Positions 1-9,429 of a stretch of 35,673 nt of DNA are shown in pieces. Source of the DNA: Chloroflexota bacterium (GTDB taxonomy: Bacteria > Chloroflexota > Anaerolineae > Anaerolineales > Villigracilaceae); the NCBI GenBank assembly GCA_026390015.1, contig JAPLGS010000154.1, positions 1 to 35,673 of the forward strand. The letters run 5' to 3'. The position numbers were made by a program, and so were the translations under genes. Numbering within the stretch: the first letter of the stretch is position 1; each line of letters opens with the position of its first letter. The notes below the pieces were generated by a model. The model did no database searches and was not told where the DNA came from. It saw nothing but the letters and a program-made list of their open reading frames with translations.

Positions 1-1287
1 CAATTCTTATATACTCTGCCAGATAATGTGGATTCTGTAGTTGAAAACTTTCTTGGTGCTTCATTTAACCTGCGTATCAATAAAAATCCAAACTTGAAAT
101 TTACTTCCGAAGAGCAAAAGGCAATCTCTCAACTGGTTCGGTGTGGTGACCCAGATTGGGGAGTCCTTCTCAATTTATTTCACCTGCATTCGAATAAACC
201 GGTGGAATTTTTTCTAAGTGAGGAATTTCTTAATATTTTGAAGGATCTGGCTCGGGAGAAGTTCCCGTTTGCAAGTTTTTCCGATCTGTTTTGGACTGTC
301 CGCTCAATGTTCCTTCCATTGTTTTTTTTAGTCGGGCAGCCCATGCCGGAAGCGGACATGTATCATAGTCCGTCTACCGGATATGCAGGTGTGTTGGCTG
401 GACTGGCATCACTTAAGTACAATAAGCCTTTCGTACTCACTGAGCATGGAATTTACACCAGAGAGAGAGAGGAAGAAATTCTACGCTCAGATTGGGTGAT
501 CTCCTACTTTAAGGATTATTGGATTTCAATGTACGGTATGTTTGCCCGATTTGCCTATGAACGTGCTAATCGGGTTACGAGCCTCTATCATCGTGCGAGC
601 CTGATCCAGCAGGAACTGGGCTGTCCAGAAGAAAAATGTGATGTTGTGCGGAATGGCCTTGATTTCGAGTTGTTTTCCTCAATTCCGGAGAAATCAAAGG
701 ATGGCTGGGTTGATATTGCTGCGATTGTGCGCTTTGCTCCCATCAAGGATATCAAGACCATGCTTTATTCCTTTTCTCGATTAAAACAGGATTATGACAA
801 GGTACGACTGCATATTGTGGGAGGGGTTGATGATGAAGAATATTATCAGGAATGCCTAGATCTGATAGAATTCTTGAACCTTCAGGATGTTTTCATCCTT
901 GGCAATGTCGATGTTCGTGTTTTTCTTGAAAAGATAGATTTTACAGTTCTAACAAGCATTTCCGAGGGCCAGCCATTTGCGGTACTGGAGTCGATGGCTG
1001 CAGGACGGCCAGTAGTTGCGACGGATGTCGGATGTTGCAGGGAACTCATTGAAGGCGAGGTCGGGGATGACTTTGGACGGACTGGAATTTGTGTTCCGCC
1101 GATGAATCAGGCTGGACTGGTTCAAGCTCTGGCTGAGATGTGCAGAAACCAGGAAAATTGGAAGACAATGGGGGAGATTGGTCGAAAAAGAGTCAAAACC
1201 TACTACGAGATCAATACTGTAATGGGCATATACCAGGAAGTTTATAAAAAGGCGGTCGCAACATGGCAGGCATCGGTTTTGAATTAA
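1..1287 (+). CDS. pelF: PelF-type glycosyltransferase (5' truncated by window edge)
   Basis: Cytoplasmic GT4-family glycosyltransferase. In the Pel exopolysaccharide system PelF is thought to polymerise the chain from UDP-sugar at the inner membrane, with PelD, PelE and PelG. The frame stays open to base 1, reading FLYTLPDNV before the first GTG at 28, so the gene starts upstream and that GTG is not its start. Visible signatures are TEHGIYTREREEEI (about residue 137 counting from the GTG), the nucleotide-sugar segment VRNGLDFELF, and the C-terminal SEGQPFAVLESMAAGRPVV with the GT4 E-x7-E pair, followed by ATDVGCCREL. The 3' end overlaps pelG by 25 bases, which suggests translational coupling. 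PelF assignment is strong because pelG follows directly; pelA-E lie outside the window or are absent. Confidence 0.92.
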   Translation, partial: QFLYTLPDNVDSVVENFLGASFNLRINKNPNLKFTSEEQKAISQLVRCGDPDWGVLLNLFHLHSNKPVEFFLSEEFLNILKDLAREKFPFASFSDLFWTVRSMFLPLFFLVGQPMPEADMYHSPSTGYAGVLAGLASLKYNKPFVLTEHGIYTREREEEILRSDWVISYFKDYWISMYGMFARFAYERANRVTSLYHRASLIQQELGCPEEKCDVVRNGLDFELFSSIPEKSKDGWVDIAAIVRFAPIKDIKTMLYSFSRLKQDYDKVRLHIVGGVDDEEYYQECLDLIEFLNLQDVFILGNVDVRVFLEKIDFTVLTSISEGQPFAVLESMAAGRPVVATDVGCCRELIEGEVGDDFGRTGICVPPMNQAGLVQALAEMCRNQENWKTMGEIGRKRVKTYYEINTVMGIYQEVYKKAVATWQASVLN

Positions 1288-2699
1288 AGAAATTATTTTC
1301 TAAAAGAGGCATCATACTCAAGGTAAGAGCAAATATCTATGCGAGCCTTGTTGTAGCCGGCCCGATGATCATGGGTGTACTGTTGCTGTTGGGGGCCAAA
1401 TTGATAGCAAGGTTTGGGGAGGCCAGCCTTCATCAACAGGATCTGGTTGCGATCATCATCACCTATTCGCTTCTGTTCTCTTTGCTATTTAGCAGTTTCT
1501 TTTTGTTTGTGCTATCCCGGTTCATTGCAGACATGCTGTACATGGATGCTGTTCACCGGATATTGCCTTCTATGTACGGGGCGCTTTCACTGCTTTTGAC
1601 CGTTGGTTCCGTGGGCTGGGCGATCTTCCTTTATTTTTGCAAGATCGATTTTATTTATAGCATGCTTTGCTTTATTTTATTCTGTGAGGGGTTGGTTGTA
1701 TGGATTCAGATTAATTATATTGCGGCCGTAAAAGAATATCGTAGCATAGTCGCCGGTTTTTTCTTTGGGTTGTTCACCGGGCTGTTGATCGCGTTTTTGT
1801 TGACCTATTTGAAATATGATGTGGTTGCTTCTGTCCTTTTTGGGGTTTGCGTTGCATACGGGGTCATCATCATTGTCTTCACAGACCTCCTGCATAGGTT
1901 TTTCCCAATGGGTTCAGGTAGCCCGTTGAAGTTCCTGCAATGGATCGACGAATATCCGCAGCTGCCCTTTATTGGGTTTTTTTCCACCCTTGCCCTTTTT
2001 GCCCACCTCATGATCATGTGGACAAGTCCATTGAGTGAGCAGGTGGAGGGCTTGTTTTATCAGGCTCCCCCTCATGATATTGCTGCCCTGGTTGCCTTTT
2101 TAACGATCTTGATTACCTCTGTTAATTTTGTTACATCGGTCGAGGTTAATTTTTACCCCACCTATAGGCGTTATTTTAGTTTGCTGAATGGGGATGGATC
2201 ACTCAGTAATATCGAGAAAGCGTATGAGGGAATGATGGCGGTCCTTAAGCAGGAGCTGTTTTACCTTGCGATCCAGCAGGCCCTAGTGACTTTGTTCTCC
2301 ATTGTTTTGATTAGCGAAGTCTTGATGTATATTGGTTTAGGTTTTACCTCAAATATGGTCGGAATGTTCCGTGTTTTATGTGTGGGTTATGCGTTATTTG
2401 CCATCGGGAACAGCATCATGTTGTTTTTGATGTATTTTTCGAACAACAACGATGCATTAATTGCTACTTTGACGCTCCTTGTTTTTAACATCCTTGGAAC
2501 CTGGATATCGTTATCATTTCCTGTCGAATTCTATGGTTTTGGTTTTGTCTTTGCCTCTGCAGTTTTTTACCTTGTTGGTTTGCAGCGTTTGTATTCGTAT
2601 ACAAAACGCCTGGATTATTATATATTCACCAAGCAGCCCGTGTTTTTTACCCAGAAAAAAGGTCTTTTAACAAGCCTGGTTGAAAAACTCGAGGCGTAG
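1263..2699 (+). CDS. pelG: PelG-like polysaccharide export membrane protein
   Basis: Integral membrane protein of 478 residues with about twelve hydrophobic segments, a member of the MOP/flippase-like superfamily. PelG is the putative Pel translocase partner of PelF. The N-terminus MAGIGFELKKLF is the characteristic PelG start, followed by a first membrane segment (ASLVVAGPMIMGVLLLLGA). The ATG lies inside the end of pelF in another frame. A soluble loop around residues 270-330 contains YPTYRRYFSLLNGDG. Length matches the family. A 30-base gap separates it from the first CotH gene, so pelFG and the downstream genes may be one transcript. No pelD, pelE or pelA is visible. Confidence 0.92.
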   Translation: MAGIGFELKKLFSKRGIILKVRANIYASLVVAGPMIMGVLLLLGAKLIARFGEASLHQQDLVAIIITYSLLFSLLFSSFFLFVLSRFIADMLYMDAVHRILPSMYGALSLLLTVGSVGWAIFLYFCKIDFIYSMLCFILFCEGLVVWIQINYIAAVKEYRSIVAGFFFGLFTGLLIAFLLTYLKYDVVASVLFGVCVAYGVIIIVFTDLLHRFFPMGSGSPLKFLQWIDEYPQLPFIGFFSTLALFAHLMIMWTSPLSEQVEGLFYQAPPHDIAALVAFLTILITSVNFVTSVEVNFYPTYRRYFSLLNGDGSLSNIEKAYEGMMAVLKQELFYLAIQQALVTLFSIVLISEVLMYIGLGFTSNMVGMFRVLCVGYALFAIGNSIMLFLMYFSNNNDALIATLTLLVFNILGTWISLSFPVEFYGFGFVFASAVFYLVGLQRLYSYTKRLDYYIFTKQPVFFTQKKGLLTSLVEKLEA

Positions 2700-2729
2700 A
2701 TAGCAATTTTGTAGAAGTGAGGTCTTTGT

Positions 2730-4514
2730 ATGTATAAAATAATCCGGATGATACTCATAACAATGCTTGGATTGTTTGTTATCCTTGCCTCTTTGCAGAG
2801 TTTTTCTTCCACAGAGTCGTTACCCAAAATAAAATTGCCCAAGACAGCTGCAACTGCAATGGTTTTATTTGAGCAGGGGTCTGTCAGTGATGGGGATAGC
2901 CAGCCATTCCGTGATAACCCGAGTGTGTATCAGTACGATGAGCCCGGCTCGATTGTGACCATGTACGTAACGGTGCGCCGGGGGAATTCATCAGATAACA
3001 CTGATTTTACCTGGGATCAGATCACTGAGGTTACCAAGTCTTTCCAAGCAAATGATCAAACTGCTGTAGCTGTAGCAGCTGATGCGATCCTGCAAGTAGG
3101 GGATGATAATGGTCCCCTGCCAGACGAGGTGGGTTATGGGGAAGTCGCGCCAAACGCAACGATTCAATTACGAGGCGCTCCCACACTGTTCGTTGGTCAG
3201 GAATCGTATAAAATTGTGCTTATATCCAGCGCAGGGAAGTGGCGCGGGCTGTCAACTATCAACCTGAACAAGCATTCCAATGATGATACACGGGTGAGAA
3301 ACAAGCTTAATTTTGATCTGTTGAAATTAGTACCGAATATGACCAGCCTAAGAACGCAATTTGTTCACCTATACGTTAAGGATGAAAGCGCGGATCCTCC
3401 GGGCAAGGCTTTTGTGGATTACGGCCTGTTTACACAAGTTGAACAGCCAAATACAAGATTTTTACGTGACCGCCTGTTGGATAGGAATGGACAATTATAC
3501 AATGCGACCGCATTTGATTTCCAGCGCTACGCGGATCAGATCCGCATGGTGGATGATCCTTTATATAATGAGAATGCCTTTTCCTCGATCCTTGAGATCA
3601 AGGGCAATAAGGATCATACCAAGCTTATACAAATGCTGGATGATGTTAATAACTATGGTATACCCATTGAGCAAACCTTCGCGAAATACTTCAATGCGGA
3701 CAACTATTTTACATGGCTGGCATATAATATTCTTGTTGGAAATGTAAGCACTGAAAATCAGAACTATTATTTATATAGCCCTCCGAATGGAAATAAATGG
3801 TATTTTCTGCCGTGGGACTATGATGCATCATTCCCTTTGCAGGATCGACCAGACTTAGCCCGCTCTGTATCTCCACCCTGGGAAAATGGCGTTTCAAATT
3901 ACTGGAAGGCGGTTCTGCCTAACCGTGTATTGCGGATCCCACAATACAGGCAAGCCCTTGATGAAAAGGTCAATGAGGTGAAGGGGATTTTGACTCCTGA
4001 GCAAATTAAAAGCATGTTGGACGTTTACAAGAAAGCGGTTGACCCTTATGTTACAAGGATGCCGGATCTGGAATATCTTCAGGTATCATTGAAATCCAGA
4101 GACTTGGAGTTTGAATTGCTGCCTGCTGATATTCAAACGAACTATGACATGTATCTCGAATCCCTGAAAAAACCCATGCCATTCAATATGGGTACGCCTG
4201 TGGCAGAAAATGGCAAATTGGATTTTACCTGGGATGCCTCCTATGATTTTGGCGGTCAGGATATTACCTACGATTTTGCGGTAAGTACAGACTGGGAATT
4301 TATTAATATAGTTGCCGAAAGTGGATTAAAAAATTTAACCGAAATTCAAATAGATAAGCTAAAACCGGGGACATATTTTTGGCGGGTAACTGCTGAGAAT
4401 ACCTCTGGTGAAACCCAGGTTCCTTATAATTATTATTTGGATGCCAATTCCATTAGTCATTATGGAATAAAGTATTTATACATTACTCCCGATGAGCAGG
4501 TGCTGGAAAAATAA
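2730..4514 (+). CDS. CotH-family kinase-like secreted/anchored protein, copy 1
   Basis: Protein of 594 residues. Residues 1-27 form an N-terminal hydrophobic signal or anchor (MILITMLGLFVILASLQ), so most of the protein should face outward. The body resembles the CotH kinase family (Bacillus CotH phosphorylates spore-coat proteins): an RG pair with a downstream lysine (TIQLRGAPTLF, then SYKIVL), VRNKLNFDLLK, DYGLFTQVEQ, and the signature NKWYFLPWDYDASFP with the candidate metal-binding aspartates. The last 90 residues (from about 500) look like a fibronectin III-type beta domain with LKPGTYFWRVTAENTSGE. A GAGG ribosome site lies 8 bases before the ATG. It is followed by a paralogue of nearly the same length. 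Substrate is unknown; a matrix or polysaccharide-associated role is inferred from pelFG. Confidence 0.88.
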   Translation: MYKIIRMILITMLGLFVILASLQSFSSTESLPKIKLPKTAATAMVLFEQGSVSDGDSQPFRDNPSVYQYDEPGSIVTMYVTVRRGNSSDNTDFTWDQITEVTKSFQANDQTAVAVAADAILQVGDDNGPLPDEVGYGEVAPNATIQLRGAPTLFVGQESYKIVLISSAGKWRGLSTINLNKHSNDDTRVRNKLNFDLLKLVPNMTSLRTQFVHLYVKDESADPPGKAFVDYGLFTQVEQPNTRFLRDRLLDRNGQLYNATAFDFQRYADQIRMVDDPLYNENAFSSILEIKGNKDHTKLIQMLDDVNNYGIPIEQTFAKYFNADNYFTWLAYNILVGNVSTENQNYYLYSPPNGNKWYFLPWDYDASFPLQDRPDLARSVSPPWENGVSNYWKAVLPNRVLRIPQYRQALDEKVNEVKGILTPEQIKSMLDVYKKAVDPYVTRMPDLEYLQVSLKSRDLEFELLPADIQTNYDMYLESLKKPMPFNMGTPVAENGKLDFTWDASYDFGGQDITYDFAVSTDWEFINIVAESGLKNLTEIQIDKLKPGTYFWRVTAENTSGETQVPYNYYLDANSISHYGIKYLYITPDEQVLEK

Positions 4515-4525
4515 ATAGGACTTTC

Positions 4526-4625
4526 GCTTGTCTTTCTGAGCGTAGCGACACTTGCGCTGCACGCCATTGCAGTGAGAATCTCTGACTTCATAAGTAGAGA
4601 CCCTTCGCTAACGCTCAGGACAACA
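4526..4625. repeat. REP-like palindromic repeat between the CotH genes
   Basis: The 278-base spacer 4515-4792 carries a degenerate extragenic palindrome: CTTTCTGAGCGTAGCGAC on the left and CCTTCGCTAACGCTCAGGA on the right are inverted copies, with GAGAATCTCTGA and AGTAGAGACCC in the middle. This is the common 'ctgagcgaagcgaagaatctc' type of dispersed bacterial repeat. No gene is seen in the rest of the spacer, which may hold a promoter for the second CotH gene. Confidence 0.7.
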
Positions 4626-4792
4626 TGAAAAGGCATGGTTGAGTGAAAGCCCTGTAAGAATTAAAAATGAGCATTGATGTCTTTTTGATTATCGCTTTGC
4701 GGTGAGGTAGCATTCGTAAGGCTTTGCTGTCAGACTTAAGCAATCAATAAGTACGTCTTTTCGCCAAACGAATCCAAGGAAGAAATATTGCT

Positions 4793-6583
4793 ATGATAAA
4801 GATATTAAAATTAATATTAATTACGTTTGGCGGATTATTATTATTGTTTACCTCTCTCCAATCCCTGTCGGTGGAGAGTTCAATAGGCAAACCAGTTCAA
4901 CCTACAACTCAAGTTCTGCCCTCTCCAACCCCGTTGTCATTTGAGAAGCTTCCCAATATTGATGATCTCCCGCTGCGGGATAATCCGGACATATACAAGT
5001 CTGATGACCCCGGCTCCGTTGTGACCATGTATGTGACAGTCAGAAAAGGAAATGTGTCCGATAATACTGACTATACTTGGGACGAAGTCAATTCCTTTAC
5101 CAAGGTTTTCGATTTAAAAAATGGTATACCGCCCATAGTCGGAAAGGCTGAGGCCATTCTTCAAATTGGGGACGAGAACGGGCTGCTTGCAGGCGAACTA
5201 GGCTATGGAGTTGTTGTGCCAAACGCAACAATTAACATTCGCGGCTACACTACATCGCTTGCCCGCCAGAAAGGATATAAGATTGAACTTTTGTCCGACG
5301 CAGGAACATGGCGAGGTCAATCAACGATCGACCTGAACAAACATCCTTATGACCGCACCAGAGTGAAAAACAAACTAAATTTCGATCTCTTGAAACAGAT
5401 TCCAAATATGACAAGCCTTCGGACGCAGTTTGTTCATTTGTACGTTAAGGATGAGACTACGGAAACTGGGGATAAGACCTTTGTGGATTATGGCTTGTTC
5501 ACACAGATAGAGCAGCCAAATAACATATTTTTAAAAGCCCATCTCTTAGACCCGGAAGGGCAATTATACAAAGCAACCTTTTTTGAGTTCTTTAGGTACA
5601 AAGATATCATCCGAATGGTAGATGATCCGTTGTATGATGCGACAGCCTTTTCGAAAATATTCGAGGTCAAGGGAAATAACGATCACTCGAAACTCATACA
5701 GATGCTGGATGACCTTAACAATTATGATTTACCGATTGAGCAAACCTTCGTGAAGTATTTCGACTCAGATAACTATTTTACATGGTTGGCTTATAATATC
5801 CTTGTAGGGAATGTTGACACTCAAAGCCAAAACTTTTACTTGTACAGTCCCCACAATGGAAATAAATGGTATTTTCTCCCATGGGACTACGATGGTGCTT
5901 TTCCTATGCAGGACCGGGCTGTAGAACATGAATTTATATACGCACCCTGGGAAAATGGAGTTTCAAATTATTGGGGGGTGATTCTGACTAACCGTTTGTT
6001 GCGGTTTCAAAAATACAGGCAAATGCTCGATGACAAGATAAACGAACTTAGAATATTTTTAACTCCCGAGAGAATAAAAAATATGTTGGATGTTTATAAA
6101 AAGGCGGTGGACCCTTATGTTACAAGGATGCCGGATTTAAAAAATCTTGGAAATTCTTTAAAAACGAGAGACTTGGATTTTGAACTTATGCCCGGGGAAA
6201 TACTGACAAATTACGATATGTATCTCGAGTCTTTAAAAAAGCCCATGCCCTTCTATTTGGGTACTCCTAAAGTTGACACCGATGGTCAGTTGGCTTTTGA
6301 TTGGGACGAATCCTATGATTTTAATGGTCAGGATATTACCTATGATTTTGTAGTGGGCGAGGACCCGGAATTCAAGAACATTGTGTCTGAAAGTAAATTA
6401 ACGAATCTAATTGATATTAAAATTGATATGTTAAAGCCAGGAACATATTTTTGGCGAGTCATAGCTACAAATGCTTCTGGTGAATTCCAAATTCCATTTG
6501 ATAATTATGTGGATACCAAATCCAAAAGTTATTTTGGAATTAAGTATTTGTTGATCACGCCAGACGATGAGGTTCAGGAATAA
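4793..6583 (+). CDS. CotH-family kinase-like secreted/anchored protein, copy 2
   Basis: Paralogue of the preceding gene, 596 residues, colinear over the whole length. It has a signal/anchor (ILKLILITFGGLLLLFTSLQ), the RG motif in TINIRGYTTSLARQKG, VKNKLNFDLLK, DYGLFTQIEQ, the candidate catalytic/metal motif NKWYFLPWDYDGAFP, and a C-terminal FnIII-like domain with LKPGTYFWRVIATNASGE. A proline- and threonine-rich linker follows the anchor (residues 30-45). GGAAG lies about 10 bases before the ATG. Its TAA overlaps the ATG of the VTC gene (TAATG), so translation is probably coupled. Both copies keep the same key residues, which suggests two active proteins rather than a decaying duplicate. Confidence 0.88.
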   Translation: MIKILKLILITFGGLLLLFTSLQSLSVESSIGKPVQPTTQVLPSPTPLSFEKLPNIDDLPLRDNPDIYKSDDPGSVVTMYVTVRKGNVSDNTDYTWDEVNSFTKVFDLKNGIPPIVGKAEAILQIGDENGLLAGELGYGVVVPNATINIRGYTTSLARQKGYKIELLSDAGTWRGQSTIDLNKHPYDRTRVKNKLNFDLLKQIPNMTSLRTQFVHLYVKDETTETGDKTFVDYGLFTQIEQPNNIFLKAHLLDPEGQLYKATFFEFFRYKDIIRMVDDPLYDATAFSKIFEVKGNNDHSKLIQMLDDLNNYDLPIEQTFVKYFDSDNYFTWLAYNILVGNVDTQSQNFYLYSPHNGNKWYFLPWDYDGAFPMQDRAVEHEFIYAPWENGVSNYWGVILTNRLLRFQKYRQMLDDKINELRIFLTPERIKNMLDVYKKAVDPYVTRMPDLKNLGNSLKTRDLDFELMPGEILTNYDMYLESLKKPMPFYLGTPKVDTDGQLAFDWDESYDFNGQDITYDFVVGEDPEFKNIVSESKLTNLIDIKIDMLKPGTYFWRVIATNASGEFQIPFDNYVDTKSKSYFGIKYLLITPDDEVQE

Positions 6584-7287
6584 TGAAATTCCGACATGAA
6601 ATGAAGTACCTGATAAATTATCGGGATTATGCGCTCATCAAATTAAGGCTAAAAACCTTGATGCGTACTGATGTCAACGCGGCAGATTCTGATGGTGCTT
6701 ACTTTGTGCGCAGTCTATATTTTGATGATTACTACAATCATTCTTACAACGATAAATTTGCCGGCGTGCAGAACCGATCCAAATATCGAATTCGGATCTA
6801 TAATTGTTCTGATAAGGTCATAAAGTTGGAGAAGAAAATAAAGGCAGGTATGTATAATCATAAACTCGCCGCTTCGCTAACGCGCGACCAGTTCTATGAT
6901 ATCCTCCAAGGAAATTATGAATTTCTCCTTAAGAGCTCCGACAACCTCTTGAATGTCTTCTATCATGAATGTGTTTCGAATTTTATGCGCCCGAGGGTGA
7001 TTGTTGATTATGACCGTGAACCATATACGTTGGCGGCTGGCGATGTGCGCATCACGTTCGACAGGAACGTCCGCGCCGGGTTGAAAGGATTTGATATTTT
7101 CGATCCTAAGTTGCCAACTGTGGAAACTTTGGACCCCGGCCTGCTAATTTTCGAGGTGAAGTTCACGGAATTTCTGCCGAGTGTGATTCGGCGAATTTTG
7201 CCATCGGGCGCTGCTGATTATCTTGCTTTATCAAAGTATATATTGTGTTGTGATAAAGTTTTGCACAAGCAAATTACAAACATCTAA
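6583..7287 (+). CDS. VTC-domain polyphosphate polymerase-like protein
   Basis: A 234-residue stand-alone VTC domain (tunnel-fold, triphosphate-tunnel-like). In yeast Vtc4 this domain makes polyphosphate from ATP; bacterial versions are common next to CotH and DUF4956 genes. Visible motifs: RHEMKYLI at residues 4-11, VRSLYFDDYYN near 43, the paired basic strand SKYRIRIYN near 66-74 (R-x-R), KLEKKIK near 82, DYDREPY, and LIFEVKF near 202 with the C-terminal Glu/Lys pair. No SPX domain or membrane segment is present. The start overlaps the upstream stop, and DUF4956 follows 20 bases downstream, so all three likely form one translational unit. Enzymatic activity is inferred from the domain only. 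Confidence 0.88.
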   Translation: MKFRHEMKYLINYRDYALIKLRLKTLMRTDVNAADSDGAYFVRSLYFDDYYNHSYNDKFAGVQNRSKYRIRIYNCSDKVIKLEKKIKAGMYNHKLAASLTRDQFYDILQGNYEFLLKSSDNLLNVFYHECVSNFMRPRVIVDYDREPYTLAAGDVRITFDRNVRAGLKGFDIFDPKLPTVETLDPGLLIFEVKFTEFLPSVIRRILPSGAADYLALSKYILCCDKVLHKQITNI

Positions 7288-7307
7288 TAACTTTCGAAGA
7301 GGTAAAA

Positions 7308-7745
7308 ATGGTAAACATTCTTAATTTTAATTTCGATCTCATAGGCGCCCTGACAATTCTTGCACCGGTTATCACGGCTTTGTTGGTGTCATTCTCTCTG
7401 GGATGGCTCATTCATTTTGTGTACCAAAAATCCTTCAGGGGGGTTGTTTATAATCAGGCATTTTCAGTGTCTTTGGCCGTCCTGACTATCCTTACCACCC
7501 TTATCACCCTGGCGATCAGCTCGAACATTGCCCTATCCTTGGGTATGGTCGGCGCATTAAGTATTGTCCGTTATAGAACTGCGATCAAGGATCCAGCGGA
7601 TATCATTTTTCTGTTTTGGGCAGTTGCAAGCGGGATTACCATCGGAGCGCAGCTCCCATATCTGGCCGTTGCTGGGTCAATAATGGTTATCTTCATGCTA
7701 TGGATAGCATTAAGGGCATGCCCTCAGTTAGTGACGTTTCCTTAA
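7308..7745 (+). CDS. DUF4956 membrane protein (C-terminus probably frameshifted)
   Basis: Small membrane protein of 145 residues with three or four hydrophobic segments and the family hallmark SLGMVGALSIVRYRTAIKDP near residues 78-97, then WAVASGITIGAQ. AGAGG lies 6 bases before the ATG. Function unknown; the family is typically found beside VTC and CotH genes. The last residues in this frame are LRACPQLVTFP, but a one-base shift after the TGG at 7701-7703 gives DSIKGMPSVSDVSLIQFAG and ends at 7774. That alternative tail closely matches the tail encoded at 9430-9522 (DAIKNVSSVNDVSLFQFSG), so a single-base loss (TGGGAT to TGGAT) is likely, either real or a sequence error. Confidence 0.85.
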   Translation: MVNILNFNFDLIGALTILAPVITALLVSFSLGWLIHFVYQKSFRGVVYNQAFSVSLAVLTILTTLITLAISSNIALSLGMVGALSIVRYRTAIKDPADIIFLFWAVASGITIGAQLPYLAVAGSIMVIFMLWIALRACPQLVTFP

Positions 7746-7800
7746 TTCAATTTGCAGGGGAATACAATAGTTAGAAAATATTTTGAGAAAGAATAAAAAG

Positions 7801-8224
7801 ATGGCAGGAAAAAGGCAAACCCAATAATTGTAATATTGGGTTTGCCTTTGTTGTCCCTTGTGATTGTACTTTTTGGATTTTCTACAACTTTCTTTATAAG
7901 TAAGTGTCGAATCTTAAAGTTAGGAAAATTATCTGGCTGATCTTAAATCTCTTAATGGGTTTTCCTCATTGGGCTTTTGTGAAGAAGATTAAGTAGCCTC
8001 ATACACTTGTTTATGTGGATATAACCTGGAGGGATTTCGAACCTCAAGAAGGATTGTTTGACTTTGCTGCTTTTGAGAAAAAACAACAACTTGACCGATG
8101 GCGTCAGGAGGGAGAAAGAGTTGTATAGCGGTTTGTTGCTGATATTCCGGATCAGAGTTCCCATACGGATATCCCTGATTGGTTGTTTGAAAAAAATGAG
8201 GATGGCGATTTCTACGATAACTGA
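7801..8224 (+). pseudogene. Broken 5' part of a DUF4832-family gene
   Basis: A decayed partial copy of the gene at 9538. From 7940 the frame reads ILNLLMGFPHWAFVKKIK, then a TAG (7994), PHTLVYVDITWRDFEPQEG..., a second TAG (8126), RFVADIPDQSS...IPDWLFEKNED and stops at 8222. It aligns almost residue for residue with residues 75-170 of the intact protein. Upstream, one restored base in the A-run near 7811 would join ATG 7801 (MAGKK) to a hydrophobic anchor (IIVILGLPLLSLVIVLFGF), equivalent to the intact protein's anchor. Similarity ends near 8224. The next 140 bases hold only a 28-codon frame (8245-8331) that I do not recognise. Confidence 0.85.
7811..7849 (+). terminator. Strong hairpin, possible terminator after DUF4956
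   Basis: A 16-base perfect inverted repeat (AAAGGCAAACCCAATA with TATTGGGTTTGCCTTT, 7-base loop) lies 66 bases after the DUF4956 stop. The downstream tract is only TTGTTG, so it is a weak intrinsic terminator by composition. It falls inside the dead DUF4832 copy, in a segment that could encode its membrane anchor, so it may have been gained after that gene died. Confidence 0.5.
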
Positions 8225-8366
8225 CCTTACATAGCTTGGCGCGCATGCTTGCTCATGCAGTTGAGAATTTATTTGATCTGGCGGTGTCGTTTTTTGCCAT
8301 GCCCTTTTGCGCTTTCGTGATCTACTGATAGTGTGTATACTTAATAAAATTCAAAGGATTATTTCT

Positions 8367-9383
8367 ATGAGACAAATGTTGATGATCGTCAAGGTGATTA
8401 CCTTATTTTTTGCTTTTCTTATTTTTGGATGCAATTCATTTAACGCTAGTATCCCGGCAGCCACTGGAACACGTTCGATCCCTGAGGATCAAACTAAAGC
8501 ACCGGTAGCAGCTACAATTCTTGCTGCAGATATAGCTACGGCAATCGTTATAAATAGCGCCACCCCATGTGTCGGTGCATCCACGCCACCTCAATGGAAT
8601 CATGTTGTGGTGCTTATGTTTGAGAATCATGACAGTGTTATCGGCTCTCCCAGTATGCCATATATCACCAGCCTGGCACGTAAATGTGGATCTTCTGACA
8701 ATTGGAATGATGCGGATTTTCGTGTAAATGGTGCATCAGATGGAAAATATCATAGTAAGTCAAGTTATGCTACGTTAACGAACGGTCTTTCTCCAACTGT
8801 CCATGGGCTGATTGATAATGAATACCAAACCAAGACAGGGGTTGAAAATATTTTCGATCAACTTAATGTAGCCGGCAAAGCCTTCAAGGTATATTATGAC
8901 TCAGAGGCGGGAGGATGTTCTGTTGAGTTCAATGGAGCTTATCACGATCCTATTCGTTACTATACGAGTATGGCTTCCATCTGCGATGAACATGATGTGC
9001 CTCTTTCAACCTTCATGGGGGATTTGAATAGCGGCAACCTGCCAGCCTTTTCGATGATCATACCCAGCAATGACCACAACCAGCACAACAATAGTCTGGA
9101 AAGCGGGGATACTTGGGCAAAAAATTTCCTAGAGCCAATTTTAGATTCAACGACCTATCAAAAAGGAGACGTTGCTATTTTCTTTCTGTGGGACGAAGAT
9201 AGTCCCGTCCCGAATGTGTTAATATCTCCATCAATTGTTCCTGGCTCGAAAGTTCCTATTCCTTCCGGTAATCCCATCTCGCATTTTTCAGCACTAAGAA
9301 CTTGGGAGGAAATGTTAGATTTGCCTTTGCTCGGTGACGCTAACCTTGCTCCTAGTTTGTTAGCTTTCTTTGGTGGTTATTAA
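8367..9383 (+). CDS. Phosphoesterase-family (acid phosphatase-like) lipoprotein
   Basis: Resembles the phosphoesterase family that includes AcpA and phospholipase C-like enzymes (alkaline-phosphatase fold). Start chosen at ATG 8367 because AAAGGA lies 8 bases upstream; the frame also opens at TTG 8307 without a ribosome site. The N-terminus is a lipoprotein signal with a lipobox (FLIFGC), so the mature protein should be lipid-anchored outside the cytoplasm. Motifs: HVVVLMFENHDS with the family's metal-binding Glu-Asn, SSYATLTNGLSPTVHG, FSMIIPSNDHNQHNN, and FFLWDEDSPVPNVLISP. Length (338 residues) is short for the family but the core is complete. It lies between two copies of a DUF4956-DUF4832 junction, so it looks like inserted cargo. 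Substrate unknown. Confidence 0.82.
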   Translation: MRQMLMIVKVITLFFAFLIFGCNSFNASIPAATGTRSIPEDQTKAPVAATILAADIATAIVINSATPCVGASTPPQWNHVVVLMFENHDSVIGSPSMPYITSLARKCGSSDNWNDADFRVNGASDGKYHSKSSYATLTNGLSPTVHGLIDNEYQTKTGVENIFDQLNVAGKAFKVYYDSEAGGCSVEFNGAYHDPIRYYTSMASICDEHDVPLSTFMGDLNSGNLPAFSMIIPSNDHNQHNNSLESGDTWAKNFLEPILDSTTYQKGDVAIFFLWDEDSPVPNVLISPSIVPGSKVPIPSGNPISHFSALRTWEEMLDLPLLGDANLAPSLLAFFGGY

Positions 9384-9429
9384 ACCTACCCAACTTATGT
9401 AAACATAATTTGTTGACTCTTCTATTCCC

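Noticed and set aside
28-1287. GTG at 28 as the pelF start
   Set aside because: The frame continues open to base 1 with PelF-like residues before it, so the gene is cut by the window edge.
8245-8331. 28-codon frame before the phosphoesterase gene
   Set aside because: Short, no ribosome site, no recognisable motif.
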